Shown piece by piece: positions 1-5,609 of a stretch of DNA of 6,714 nucleotides. Numbering within the stretch: the first letter of the stretch is position 1; every line of letters begins with the position of its first letter. The stretch is from NCBI GenBank assembly GCA_025464645.1, contig JAODGF010000027.1, forward strand, positions 1-6,714, in the 5' to 3' direction. Source of the DNA: Methanosarcinales archaeon (GTDB lineage Archaea; Halobacteriota; Syntropharchaeia; Alkanophagales; Methanospirareceae). The notes under the pieces are model-generated. The model had not been told where the DNA came from. It made no database searches and worked only from the letters and a program-made list of their open reading frames with translations. Position numbers and translations under genes: made by a program.

Positions 1-383
1 TCTTATAAAAAGACACATTAACCACGAAGAACAGAATAGTATTCCCCCCGATTTCAACCAGTTTAGCTTCGCACTCGGGTGAGATAACCGAGCGGCTCAT
101 ATACCATTATGAGCGAATAGCGAGAGGGGGTGCGGGGATAATAACCGTGGAGAATATCTGCATAGATTATCCGAATCTGGTTGTCGTTGCAACAGGTGCG
201 AAACCGCTCATTCCCGATTCGATTCGCTACGTAATATCGTGGAAATAACCGATGCAGGCGTTGTTATTGAGGATGCATTGTCAAAAACGCGTATCATTGA
301 GGCGGATATACGCTCTTGGAATGGTTCCTGACAGGGCAGTCCTGAACGTTCTGAATGGCCTATCAATTTCCATGTTCATATGA
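1..383 (+). pseudogene. Decayed old yellow enzyme/2-enoate reductase-type flavoprotein gene
   Basis: Translation recovers scattered pieces of one family, NADH:flavin oxidoreductases with a C-terminal FAD/NAD domain (2,4-dienoyl-CoA or 2-enoate reductase type). Positions 9-173 read LTTKNRIVFPP, then EITERLIYHYERIARGG and AGIITVENICIDYP, which is the N-terminal FMN-barrel start. With no stop between, positions 174-220 jump to NLVVVATGAKPLIPD, a stretch from the C-terminal dinucleotide-binding domain. Most of the barrel, and the cysteine cluster expected there, are therefore deleted. Frame 3 stops at 246-248. The reading resumes in frame 2 at about 239-310 (VEITDAGVVIEDAL, then TRIIEAD) and returns to frame 3 at 312-383 (ALGMVPDRAVLNVLNG) before TGA. 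An extra A in the run at 7-11 seems to shift the frame near the left end as well (LIK, then KDTLTT). Family assignment rests on remembered motif similarity. The gene cannot make a working enzyme. The left end may extend beyond the window. Confidence 0.72.
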
Positions 384-404
384 CAAAGGACAAAAGCATA
401 TATA

Positions 405-412
405 TTTATATA
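405..412 (+). promoter_or_regulatory. TATA box of the zinc-ribbon/ACR3 operon
   Basis: TTTATATA lies in a very AT-rich stretch (398-416) and matches the archaeal TATA consensus. Transcription would start roughly 25 nt downstream of its centre, at about 432-437. That coincides with the first ATG at 436, so the message is probably leaderless or nearly so. The position is inferred from spacing; no start site has been measured. Confidence 0.6.
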
Positions 413-416
413 AATA

Positions 417-434
417 TCTCAAATATATTTGAAA
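417..434. promoter_or_regulatory. Palindromic operator, copy 1 (ArsR/SmtB-like site)
   Basis: TCTCAAATATATTTGAAA contains a perfect 14-bp palindrome (419-432, TCAAATATATTTGA). It differs at only one position, 418, from the copy at 3835-3852. It lies between the TATA box and the presumed transcription start, where a bound dimer would block the initiation complex or polymerase. The TCAA-N6-TTGA layout resembles inverted repeats reported for ArsR-family repressors. The bound protein is not proven; the ArsR-like regulator at 1781-2101 is one candidate. Confidence 0.6.
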
Positions 435-435
435 T

Positions 436-558
436 ATGATGCAATACCTCTCACTCCATGTTCTGACATGCAGATTGAAATGCAAGGGATGCGGGCGTGA
501 ATTCTTAAGCAGCCGTCAGAAGGACTACTGCTTCGATTGTGAGGAGAAGAGGCGATAA
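436..558 (+). CDS. 40-residue Cys4 zinc-ribbon protein, first gene of the arsenite-efflux operon
   Basis: This is a short open frame of 40 codons plus TAA. Its cysteines form a C-x2-C-x12-C-x2-C pattern (Cys16, 19, 32, 35; KCKGCGREFL and DYCFDCEEKRR), typical of a zinc ribbon or treble-clef finger, with a further Cys at 12 and a basic tail. Two ATGs stand in tandem (436 and 439). No ribosome binding site precedes them and the TATA box is about 27 nt upstream, so leaderless translation from 436 is most likely. The stop overlaps the ACR3 start in TAATG, which points to translational coupling. The operator ends 2 nt before the first ATG. Function is unknown. Options are a metal-binding accessory factor, a metalloid-binding thiol protein or a small regulator; it could also be a remnant of a longer zinc-finger protein. 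The cysteine spacing and the exact junction with ACR3 argue that it is a real gene. Confidence 0.6.
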   Translation: MMQYLSLHVLTCRLKCKGCGREFLSSRQKDYCFDCEEKRR

Positions 559-1628
559 TGGAGGAACAGGAACGGAAACTTGGAATATGGGAGAAATACC
601 TCTCATTATGGGTTATAATCTGCATACTCGCAGGCACTCTCATTGGCAGAGCGTTCCCGCAGCTTTCCGAACTTATGGCAGTATTAGAAGTTGCGCATAT
701 CTCTATCCCCATTGCTATCTGCCTGTTCGCCATGATATATCCCATAATGGTCCAAATCAGTTTTGGGGCTGTAAAGAATGCGGTTCGGACGCCAAAACCC
801 ATCGCCACCACACTGTTCATGAACTGGGCAATAAAACCCTTTACCATGGCTATCTTCGCATGGCTATTCCTGAGCGTAGTCTTCTTTCGATTTCTACCGC
901 AGGGCGCAACAGCAACACCACTGGGCGAAATATCGCTTGTTCAACAATACATAGCGGGCTTGATTCTTTTGGGTGTGGCGCCTTGCACTGCCATGGTCCT
1001 CGTATGGAGCTACCTCGCAGAAGGGAACATGGGACATACACTCGTGATGACCGCAATAAACTCGCTGACAATGGTCTTCTTATATGCTCCTCTGGCTACT
1101 TTTCTTATCGGTATTTCTGGTATAGCAGTGCCCTGGAGGACCATAGGGCTTGCAGTGCTCATATACATCTGCACTCCCTTAGTGGCGGGCTGGATAACGA
1201 GGGAGCAGATAATTAAAAGAAGGGGTATTGACTGGTTTGAGAGTAAGCTCGTGCCTCGATTGGGGAATATGGCGATAATAGCATTATTGATTACATTGAT
1301 TGTGCTCTTCACGTATCAGGGCGAGAAGATAGTCAAACTACCAGCGATAATCGGGATGCTCACCGCTGCAATATTCATAAACATTCTCGTGGTGTTCGCA
1401 GTCACGTATCTCATCTCAAAATCCATAAAATTGAGTTATGAGGATGCAGCACCTACGGCAATCATCGCGGGGAGCAATCATTTTGAGGTCGCAATCGCAG
1501 TTGCCACGACTTTATTCGGTGTGAATTCCGGCGCTTCTCTTGCCACTGTCGTTGGTGTTCTGACAGAAGTTCCGATAATGCTCTTCCTTGTTTGGCTATG
1601 CAAACGCACGAGAGGGTTCTTTAGTTAG
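558..1628 (+). CDS. acr3: ACR3-family arsenite efflux permease
   Basis: This integral membrane carrier of 356 residues exports arsenite, As(III), from the cytoplasm using the proton-motive force. Hydrophobic segments fit the ten-helix ACR3 topology (roughly 14-30, 45-65, 70-90, 93-112, 128-152, 160-184, 190-212, 237-253, 262-287 and 326-347, with some boundaries uncertain). The family cysteine in the fourth region is present (GVAPCTAMVLVWS, Cys143). So is the late glutamate (VVGVLTEVPIML, Glu337); both positions are known to be important in studied ACR3 proteins. The stretch AGSNHFEVAIAVA at 304-316 is another family hallmark. Length is normal and the frame is intact. ATG 558 overlaps the preceding stop, with GAGGAG at 541-546 as a possible ribosome binding site. 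The operon has no arsenate reductase or ArsA ATPase beside it, so it would act directly on arsenite, the form expected in anoxic water. Antimonite is a possible second substrate. Confidence 0.93.
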   Translation: MEEQERKLGIWEKYLSLWVIICILAGTLIGRAFPQLSELMAVLEVAHISIPIAICLFAMIYPIMVQISFGAVKNAVRTPKPIATTLFMNWAIKPFTMAIFAWLFLSVVFFRFLPQGATATPLGEISLVQQYIAGLILLGVAPCTAMVLVWSYLAEGNMGHTLVMTAINSLTMVFLYAPLATFLIGISGIAVPWRTIGLAVLIYICTPLVAGWITREQIIKRRGIDWFESKLVPRLGNMAIIALLITLIVLFTYQGEKIVKLPAIIGMLTAAIFINILVVFAVTYLISKSIKLSYEDAAPTAIIAGSNHFEVAIAVATTLFGVNSGASLATVVGVLTEVPIMLFLVWLCKRTRGFFS

Positions 1629-1737
1629 TGATATTACGTGTGGAAGAGCGCGAAAAAACAATGTTCTACTGTGCAATGGTAAAATACGCGATGCTAAACA
1701 TATCATCAAAATTTCACTTAAATATTTAAATAAAAAA

Positions 1738-1745
1738 TTATAATA
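1738..1745 (+). promoter_or_regulatory. Likely TATA box of the regulator/ABC exporter operon
   Basis: TTATAATA lies in the 122-nt gap after ACR3, within an AT-rich run (1718-1747). A start about 25 nt downstream would fall near 1764-1770 and give a short leader before ATG 1781. Just upstream, a 12-bp perfect palindrome TTAAATATTTAA (1718-1729) could be an autoregulatory operator or an alternative TATA element. It is not a copy of the TTCAA-N6-TTGAA site. The rest of the gap shows no gene. Confidence 0.42.
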
Positions 1746-1771
1746 TAGTAGTGATAAGCATGTGTATGGTT

Positions 1772-1775
1772 GGAG
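1772..1775 (+). promoter_or_regulatory. Ribosome binding site selecting ATG 1781
   Basis: GGAG lies 5 nt before ATG 1781. The earlier in-frame starts (GTG 1751, ATG 1760, ATG 1766) have no such element. This favours 1781, although leaderless initiation at 1760 or 1766 cannot be excluded. Confidence 0.4.
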
Positions 1776-1780
1776 CGTGC

Positions 1781-2101
1781 ATGAGCGGGGAGGGCAAGAG
1801 CAAGAGATTAAGAACTCTCATGAGGGCTCTGCATTGCCCGACGAGGTGGTTGATTATAGATTGTATTGGTGAAGGTGCAAGGAGCACGAAGGAGATACAG
1901 GAATGCTTGCGAGAGAATGACGAAGAAATGACTGCTCCATGCCTGTATTATCATCTCTCGGAATTGAAGAAAGCGGGTATAATAGAGGTTGCAGGCTACA
2001 AGGATGAAGGAGGAGGCGCGCCCGAGAAGGTCTGGAGATTGAAATCCAGGCGAATTGTGATAGACCTGTTGGAGGGAGGAGATGGAAGCGATAGAAGTTA
2101 A
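1781..2101 (+). CDS. ArsR-like winged-helix transcriptional regulator, cysteine-rich
   Basis: This 106-residue DNA-binding protein (up to 116 if it starts upstream) probably represses the ABC exporter encoded behind it. The fold is read from RALHCPTRWLIIDCI (first helices), STKEIQECL (helix 2), APCLYYHLSELKKAGIIEVAG (recognition helix and wing entry) and GGAPEKVWRL (wing). This is the usual ArsR/winged-helix order. The classical ELCVCDL arsenic-sensing motif is absent. Instead there are four scattered cysteines (HCPT, IDCI, QECL, PCLY), with two more in the optional N-terminal extension (CMVGAC). A thiol, metal or metalloid signal is possible but unproven. The 3' end overlaps the ATPase gene by 20 nt. 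Its place between two operons carrying the same palindrome makes it a candidate repressor for both, though the promoter in front of it has no clear copy. Which start is used remains uncertain. Confidence 0.8.
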   Translation: MSGEGKSKRLRTLMRALHCPTRWLIIDCIGEGARSTKEIQECLRENDEEMTAPCLYYHLSELKKAGIIEVAGYKDEGGGAPEKVWRLKSRRIVIDLLEGGDGSDRS

Positions 2102-2987
2102 ATGCCTGTGCAAGAGTTTTGATGGTCTTAAAGCAGTTAATGGCATCTCATTCAGTGTGCATCGTGGTGAAATCTTCGGCTTCCTCGGTCCTAACGGAGC
2201 AGGTAAGACGACCACCGTAAGAATGCTCACCGGTGTGATAAAGCCTGATTATGGAGATGCATGGGTGATGGGGCATGATATCGTGAGAGATACGCAGAAA
2301 GTGAAGAGCATACTGGGTGTGGTGCCCGAGACTGCGAATGCCTATCCTGACCTGACAGCATGGCAGAATATGATGCTCATCGCTTCCCTTTATGGCATAC
2401 CAGGACGTGAAGGAGAGCATAGAGCAACCTCCTTGCTCAAGGAATTCGGGATTTATGAACGGCGTTCGAGCAAGGTAAAAAGCTTCTCAAAGGGGATGAA
2501 GCAGAGGCTTATGCTCTGCATGGCACTGGTAAGCGACCCTGAAGTTCTATTCCTAGACGAGCCCACGAGCGGGCTGGATATCCAAAGTGCAAGGATGATC
2601 AGACGTAAGATCCATGAGGAGGGGGTGACTATATTCCTCACTTCGCACAACATGCAAGAGGTGGGCGAGCTATGCAATCGCGTGGGGATAATAAACAAGG
2701 GGAGAATAGTCACCGTAGATAGCCCTGAGCATTTGCGAACCAGAATAGGAGGCACATTGGCAGTGGAAGTGAGGTTCGACAAAGCGGTAGATATGAGTAT
2801 GCTGGATTTTCATGCCGAAGTTGTCAATGATAACTACCGGATTTATACAACAGAGCCTCACGAAGTGATTTGCTCGATTGTTGAGTTTGCAACGCTCAAA
2901 GGGTTGAAGATACGGAATTTAAACGTTCAACTCCCCACTCTGGAGGACGTCTTCGTAAAACTGACAGGAGGTTCAAATGGGCAGTAA
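2082..2987 (+). CDS. ABC transporter ATP-binding protein, drug/antibiotic exporter (DrrA) type
   Basis: This cytoplasmic ATPase subunit (301 residues) would power the permease encoded next, probably as a 2+2 complex. Motifs run in order: Walker A GPNGAGKT at 36-43, signature SKGMKQ at 136-141, Walker B VLFLDE at 155-160 followed by PTSGLD, and H-loop His189 in LTSHNM. At the Q-loop, VVPET (81-85) puts glutamate where most ABC ATPases have glutamine, a change to note if activity is studied. The C-terminal 80 residues (about 225-301) form the accessory domain common in DrrA/NatA-like exporters and end in LEDVFVKLTGG, a usual family tail. The start at 2082 is supported by GGAGGGA at 2071-2077 and overlaps the regulator's 3' end. 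The cargo cannot be read from sequence. Confidence 0.9.
   Translation: MEAIEVKCLCKSFDGLKAVNGISFSVHRGEIFGFLGPNGAGKTTTVRMLTGVIKPDYGDAWVMGHDIVRDTQKVKSILGVVPETANAYPDLTAWQNMMLIASLYGIPGREGEHRATSLLKEFGIYERRSSKVKSFSKGMKQRLMLCMALVSDPEVLFLDEPTSGLDIQSARMIRRKIHEEGVTIFLTSHNMQEVGELCNRVGIINKGRIVTVDSPEHLRTRIGGTLAVEVRFDKAVDMSMLDFHAEVVNDNYRIYTTEPHEVICSIVEFATLKGLKIRNLNVQLPTLEDVFVKLTGGSNGQ
2966..2972 (+). promoter_or_regulatory. Strong ribosome binding site for the ABC permease
   Basis: AGGAGGT lies inside the last codons of the ATPase gene, 4 nt before ATG 2977. It fixes the permease start so that the two reading frames overlap by 11 nt, which suggests coupled translation of ATPase and permease. Confidence 0.65.
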
Positions 2988-3705
2988 GGTATGGGCGATA
3001 GCCAGGAAGGACATCCTGATGTATTATCTCAAAGGACCAGTTGCTATCTTTGGTGTGTTATTTCCCCTCTTCCTATTCTTTGCCTTTTGTATAGGGCGGG
3101 GTTTAGCTCCTACATTCCTCATTCCCGGACTGCTGGCAATGACCACCTTCTTCACTTCCACTTCGGTCTCGCCGGTGATCATGCCATGGGAGACGCAGAT
3201 GAGAACACTTGAACGGCTCATTTCATGCCCCATAGAGGTGAGAACTCTGATATTCGGCGACATACTCGCTTCTTTCATATTCGGTGTGTCCATCTCCGCA
3301 GTTCCCGTTGTCGCGGGCATCGCGCTGGGTGTTGGAGTGAAGAACCCGGTCATTTTGGCTGCTGCTATCATCATTTCTGCATTCTGCTTCTCATCACTCG
3401 GCTTGCTATTCTCCGTACCTCCAACAACTTTAGTCTCAAACATCATGATGCTCTCCACATTTGTGAAGTTCCCTATAATTTTCATCAGTGGCATCTTCAT
3501 CCCGATGGAGCAAATGCCGGGCTGGGGTGTTGCTGTGGCTTCTTTGTCGCCTCTGACCTATTTTACAGATCTGGCACGATACTCCATTCAGGGCTATGCA
3601 TACTACCCCATATATCTCGATTTCGTGGTGCTACTCTTCTATTCCGCATTGTTTCTCATCCTTGCAGTGAAGCTACATGAACGAACATCGGCAATGAGGT
3701 TTTGA
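2977..3705 (+). CDS. ABC-2 type exporter permease
   Basis: This is the membrane subunit (242 residues) paired with the preceding ATPase. Six hydrophobic segments are visible (about 22-40, 45-68, 93-118, 124-146, 153-177 and 214-232), as expected for ABC-2 permeases. The region after the second segment, WETQMRTLERLISCPIEVRT, is the cytoplasmic coupling stretch of the family. Residues 169-201 (FISGIFIPMEQMPGWG, then SPLTYFTDLAR) match the conserved ABC-2 motif before the last helix. Length is typical of one half of a homodimeric channel, and no second permease gene follows. With the regulator and ATPase it makes a compact three-gene self-regulated export unit. The substrate is unknown: drug, lipid, peptide or metal conjugate are all possible. 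The location beside ACR3 hints at, but does not show, a toxic-compound role. Confidence 0.88.
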   Translation: MGSKVWAIARKDILMYYLKGPVAIFGVLFPLFLFFAFCIGRGLAPTFLIPGLLAMTTFFTSTSVSPVIMPWETQMRTLERLISCPIEVRTLIFGDILASFIFGVSISAVPVVAGIALGVGVKNPVILAAAIIISAFCFSSLGLLFSVPPTTLVSNIMMLSTFVKFPIIFISGIFIPMEQMPGWGVAVASLSPLTYFTDLARYSIQGYAYYPIYLDFVVLLFYSALFLILAVKLHERTSAMRF

Positions 3706-3755
3706 ATGCTCGGATGTAGTTCTGTTGAGGTGTGTATGTCAAGTGACGGAATGCA

Positions 3756-3776
3756 GTAAGTGCTACTCGCACTTTC
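3756..3776 (+). other. Intergenic stem-loop after the ABC operon
   Basis: A perfect 6-bp stem, AAGTGC (3758-3763) and GCACTT (3769-3774), encloses a 5-nt loop. One more G-C pair (3756/3776) follows a T-T mismatch. It lies about 50 nt beyond the permease stop in a gap of about 115 nt that holds no gene. It might mark a transcript end or processing site. No T-run follows directly, so a terminator call is not justified, and a hairpin this short can occur by chance. Confidence 0.25.
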
Positions 3777-3820
3777 ATATGCTGCGTAGTCCGAAATTGC
3801 AAGCATGCTTGGAAAATATA

Positions 3821-3828
3821 TTTTTATA
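3821..3828 (+). promoter_or_regulatory. TATA box of the thioredoxin/TSUP operon
   Basis: TTTTTATA lies within an AT-rich stretch (3814-3828). It stands 14 nt before the start of operator copy 2, compared with 12 nt between TATA box and operator in the ACR3 promoter. The expected transcription start is around 3848-3854. The matching geometry of the two promoters supports common control. Confidence 0.52.
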
Positions 3829-3834
3829 CAGATG

Positions 3835-3852
3835 TTTCAAATATATTTGAAA
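3835..3852. promoter_or_regulatory. Palindromic operator, copy 2 (perfect 18 bp)
   Basis: TTTCAAATATATTTGAAA is its own reverse complement over all 18 bases. It is identical to copy 1 (417-434) except at one base. It sits between the TATA box and the ribosome binding site, covering the expected transcription start. This is the strongest evidence that the downstream operon and the ACR3 operon share a regulator. Confidence 0.68.
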
Positions 3853-3853
3853 T

Positions 3854-3861
3854 GGTGGAGG
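3854..3861 (+). promoter_or_regulatory. Ribosome binding site selecting ATG 3870
   Basis: GGTGGAGG lies 8 nt before ATG 3870. The earlier in-frame ATG at 3852 has its first base inside the operator, has no ribosome binding site of its own, and would place this element inside the coding sequence. Start 3870 is therefore preferred; ATG 3876 is too far from the element. Confidence 0.6.
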
Positions 3862-3869
3862 CAATAGAT

Positions 3870-4217
3870 ATGGATATGAAAATAAGCGTGAAAGTGATTG
3901 GGACGGACCCGCCATGCTCGCGGTGTCACTGGACTTACGAGCTGGTGGGAGAGCTGGCGGAAGAGCTTGGAATAGATGTTGATTTGGAGAAACTTGTCGT
4001 GGGGACGGAAGAAGCGGAGCGATATGGAAGATGCGTATCATTAAGACAGTTCGCAGAACTCGTTGACGAGCCGATGCCAGATGTAAGCAAGGAATTTGCG
4101 AGAGGTGATGCGCCCGCAGTGGTGATAAACGATGTGGTAAGGTTCTTCGGGCAGGTTCCGAAGAAGAAAGATTTAAGAGAAGCGTTGCAAGAACCAACAG
4201 AAGGAGGTGAAGCATAA
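3870..4217 (+). CDS. Thioredoxin/glutaredoxin-like small redox protein (CxxC)
   Basis: This is a cytoplasmic protein of 115 residues with a thioredoxin-like fold. A first beta strand (KISVKVIG) leads into the active site PPCSRC (Cys16-Cys19) and a helix. A second strand, IDVDLEKLVVG, follows. The cis-proline region is DAPAVVINDVV (Pro82), then the last helix KKKDLREAL. This order matches small archaeal thioredoxin-like proteins (Thioredoxin_3 type). The segment at about 50-79 is longer than in the smallest members and carries a third cysteine (YGRCVSL, Cys55). That cysteine could act in thiol exchange or metalloid binding. Its stop overlaps the TSUP start in TAATG, so the two are likely translated together. 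A role in reducing or delivering a sulfur or metalloid species to the transporter is inference. No signal peptide is seen. Confidence 0.8.
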   Translation: MDMKISVKVIGTDPPCSRCHWTYELVGELAEELGIDVDLEKLVVGTEEAERYGRCVSLRQFAELVDEPMPDVSKEFARGDAPAVVINDVVRFFGQVPKKKDLREALQEPTEGGEA

Positions 4218-5077
4218 TGCCTGTATCCTTTTTAGCCGTGGCAATCGCACTGCTGATTACCGGGCTTGGTGTGGGATTCGCAAGCGGGCTGCTCGGTGTC
4301 GGTGGTTGCTTTATCATGATTCCCGTTCAGGTCTGGGCATATACAGCTCTGGGCATACCATTCAATACGGCAGTGGCAATTGCCTTCGGCACGAACCTGT
4401 TCGTGGTGCTTCCCACAGCAGCAAGTGGTGCTTACGGACATACAAAAAAGGGCGCGGTATGGTGGAAAGCGGCGATTTTCCTCGGCGTGTCAGGGGCAGC
4501 GGGTGCGGTTATTGGTGCGACTATCGCAACGACGCTTGTGGGAATGGGATTGGGCTGGATTCTCAGTATAGCCTTTGGCTCCGCGATCATTGCCGGTGCG
4601 CTCCGGATGCTCACTGCGAAACCCCCGGAGGTCACAGGAAAGAAGCCCTTGGACAATCCGCTGTTATGGATTCTATGGGGGATTCCACTCGGCATCGTCA
4701 CCGGTATCATCGGAATAGGCGGTGGCGTGCTTATGGTTCCTGTGATGGTGGTTGCGCTGTCATTTGGAATACACCGCGCAGTTGGCACTTCCACCGCACT
4801 GATGATATTCACTGCCATCGGTGGACTCGCAGGATACATCTATAACGGCTTGAAAGCAGGTATACCATTTGTATTCCATCATCTTCACATGATGGGATAC
4901 GTGAACCTCGAATCATGGATTCTGCTCGCGTCAACAAGTGTGCTGATGGCGCAGGTAGGTGTCAAAACCGCACATAAACTGCCTGCAAAGCAGTTGCGAT
5001 ATGTGTTCATCGCTGTGATGTTATACATGGGCTGGGTGATGATAAAAAAAGGTCTGGGGATAACTCTGCCGATTTAG
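4217..5077 (+). CDS. TSUP-family (TauE/SafE) membrane transporter
   Basis: This integral membrane protein of 286 residues belongs to a family that moves sulfur-containing anions such as sulfite, sulfoacetate or thiosulfate. The internal duplication is plain: FASGLLGVGGCFIMIPV (21-37) matches VTGIIGIGGGVLMVPV (161-176). AFGTNLFVVLPTAASG (56-71) pairs with GTSTALMIFTAIGGLAG (190-206). About eight hydrophobic segments fit the normal topology. A cysteine (Cys31) replaces the usual glycine or alanine just after the first glycine-rich motif, near the proposed substrate path. GGAGGTG at 4202-4208 precedes ATG 4217. Translational overlap with the CxxC protein suggests that thiol redox chemistry and transport are linked. 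Direction and substrate cannot be read from sequence. Confidence 0.88.
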   Translation: MPVSFLAVAIALLITGLGVGFASGLLGVGGCFIMIPVQVWAYTALGIPFNTAVAIAFGTNLFVVLPTAASGAYGHTKKGAVWWKAAIFLGVSGAAGAVIGATIATTLVGMGLGWILSIAFGSAIIAGALRMLTAKPPEVTGKKPLDNPLLWILWGIPLGIVTGIIGIGGGVLMVPVMVVALSFGIHRAVGTSTALMIFTAIGGLAGYIYNGLKAGIPFVFHHLHMMGYVNLESWILLASTSVLMAQVGVKTAHKLPAKQLRYVFIAVMLYMGWVMIKKGLGITLPI

Positions 5078-5094
5078 GAGTAAGAGAGAAAAAA

Positions 5095-5568
5095 ATGTTC
5101 AGAAAAATATTGTATCCGACGGATTTCTCGGATTGCGCCACGAAGGCGCTGGAATATGTGAAGAAATTGCGTGGAGCGGGGACTGAAGAGGTTGTGCTCG
5201 TGCATGTGATAGACGTGCGAGAGATTGAAACGGTGGCAACAGGTGCAGCGTGGCTCGGAGAGACAACAGCGGAGTATGAGAACGAAGTCCAGAAGAAGAT
5301 GCGAGAAGAAGCGGAGAAGAAACTGGAAGCAGTAAAGAGCGAGTTAGAAGGTGCGGGGCTGAAATTGAGCGTGAAAACACCTGAAGGAATTCCGTTCAAG
5401 AAGATACTTAAAATAGCAGAGGATGAAGACGTTTCGCTCATCGTGCTCGGTTCGCACGGGAAGAGCAATATCAGGGAGATGCTGCTCGGCTCGGTTTCAG
5501 AGAAGGTCATTAGAGGAGCAAAACGACCCGTACTGGTAGTAAAGAGAGAGACCAGTGTTATGTGGTAA
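5095..5568 (+). CDS. UspA-family universal stress protein, nucleotide-binding type
   Basis: This single-domain cytoplasmic protein has 157 residues. It opens with the family start FRKILYPTDFSDCATKAL, followed by strand VVLVHVIDV. The nucleotide-binding signature G-x2-G-x9-G-S lies at 119-133 (GSHGKSNI to LLGS), and the protein closes with RPVLVVKRE. The complete signature predicts the ATP-binding subclass. A charged helical stretch at 60-88 (many E and K) links the halves. AGGAG at 5076-5080 overlaps the TSUP stop, and the gap between the genes is 17 nt, so it belongs to the same transcript. UspA proteins often sit beside transporters and may gate or regulate them according to nucleotide state. 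That role is plausible here but unproven. Confidence 0.9.
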   Translation: MFRKILYPTDFSDCATKALEYVKKLRGAGTEEVVLVHVIDVREIETVATGAAWLGETTAEYENEVQKKMREEAEKKLEAVKSELEGAGLKLSVKTPEGIPFKKILKIAEDEDVSLIVLGSHGKSNIREMLLGSVSEKVIRGAKRPVLVVKRETSVMW

Positions 5569-5609
5569 CAGAGAGCGGCATCTGTTTGGTGGTTTCTGTA
5601 AAGGAGTAA

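Noticed and set aside
539..1216. Plus-strand open frame of 225 codons overlapping ACR3 in another frame
   Set aside because: Low-complexity His/Arg/Ser composition with no membrane segments or motifs. The ACR3 frame is unmistakable over the same bases.
1718..1729. TTAAATATTTAA as a third copy of the shared operator
   Set aside because: It is a palindrome, but it is centred differently and lacks the TCAA/TTGA arms. AT-rich promoter DNA gives such palindromes easily.
3706..3759. A 17-codon frame directly after the permease stop
   Set aside because: No ribosome binding site and no recognisable motif. A frame this short is expected by chance.
3775..4317. Minus-strand frame of 180 codons opposite the CxxC protein gene
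   Set aside because: Pro/Leu/Ser-rich shadow without motifs. It would also run across the operator and promoter of the + strand operon.
5567..5586. Possible stem AACAGA/TCTGTT after the uspA stop, considered as a terminator
   Set aside because: Only 6 weak base pairs with an 8-nt loop and no T-run, and the Fe-S gene follows after 41 nt, so the operon more likely continues.
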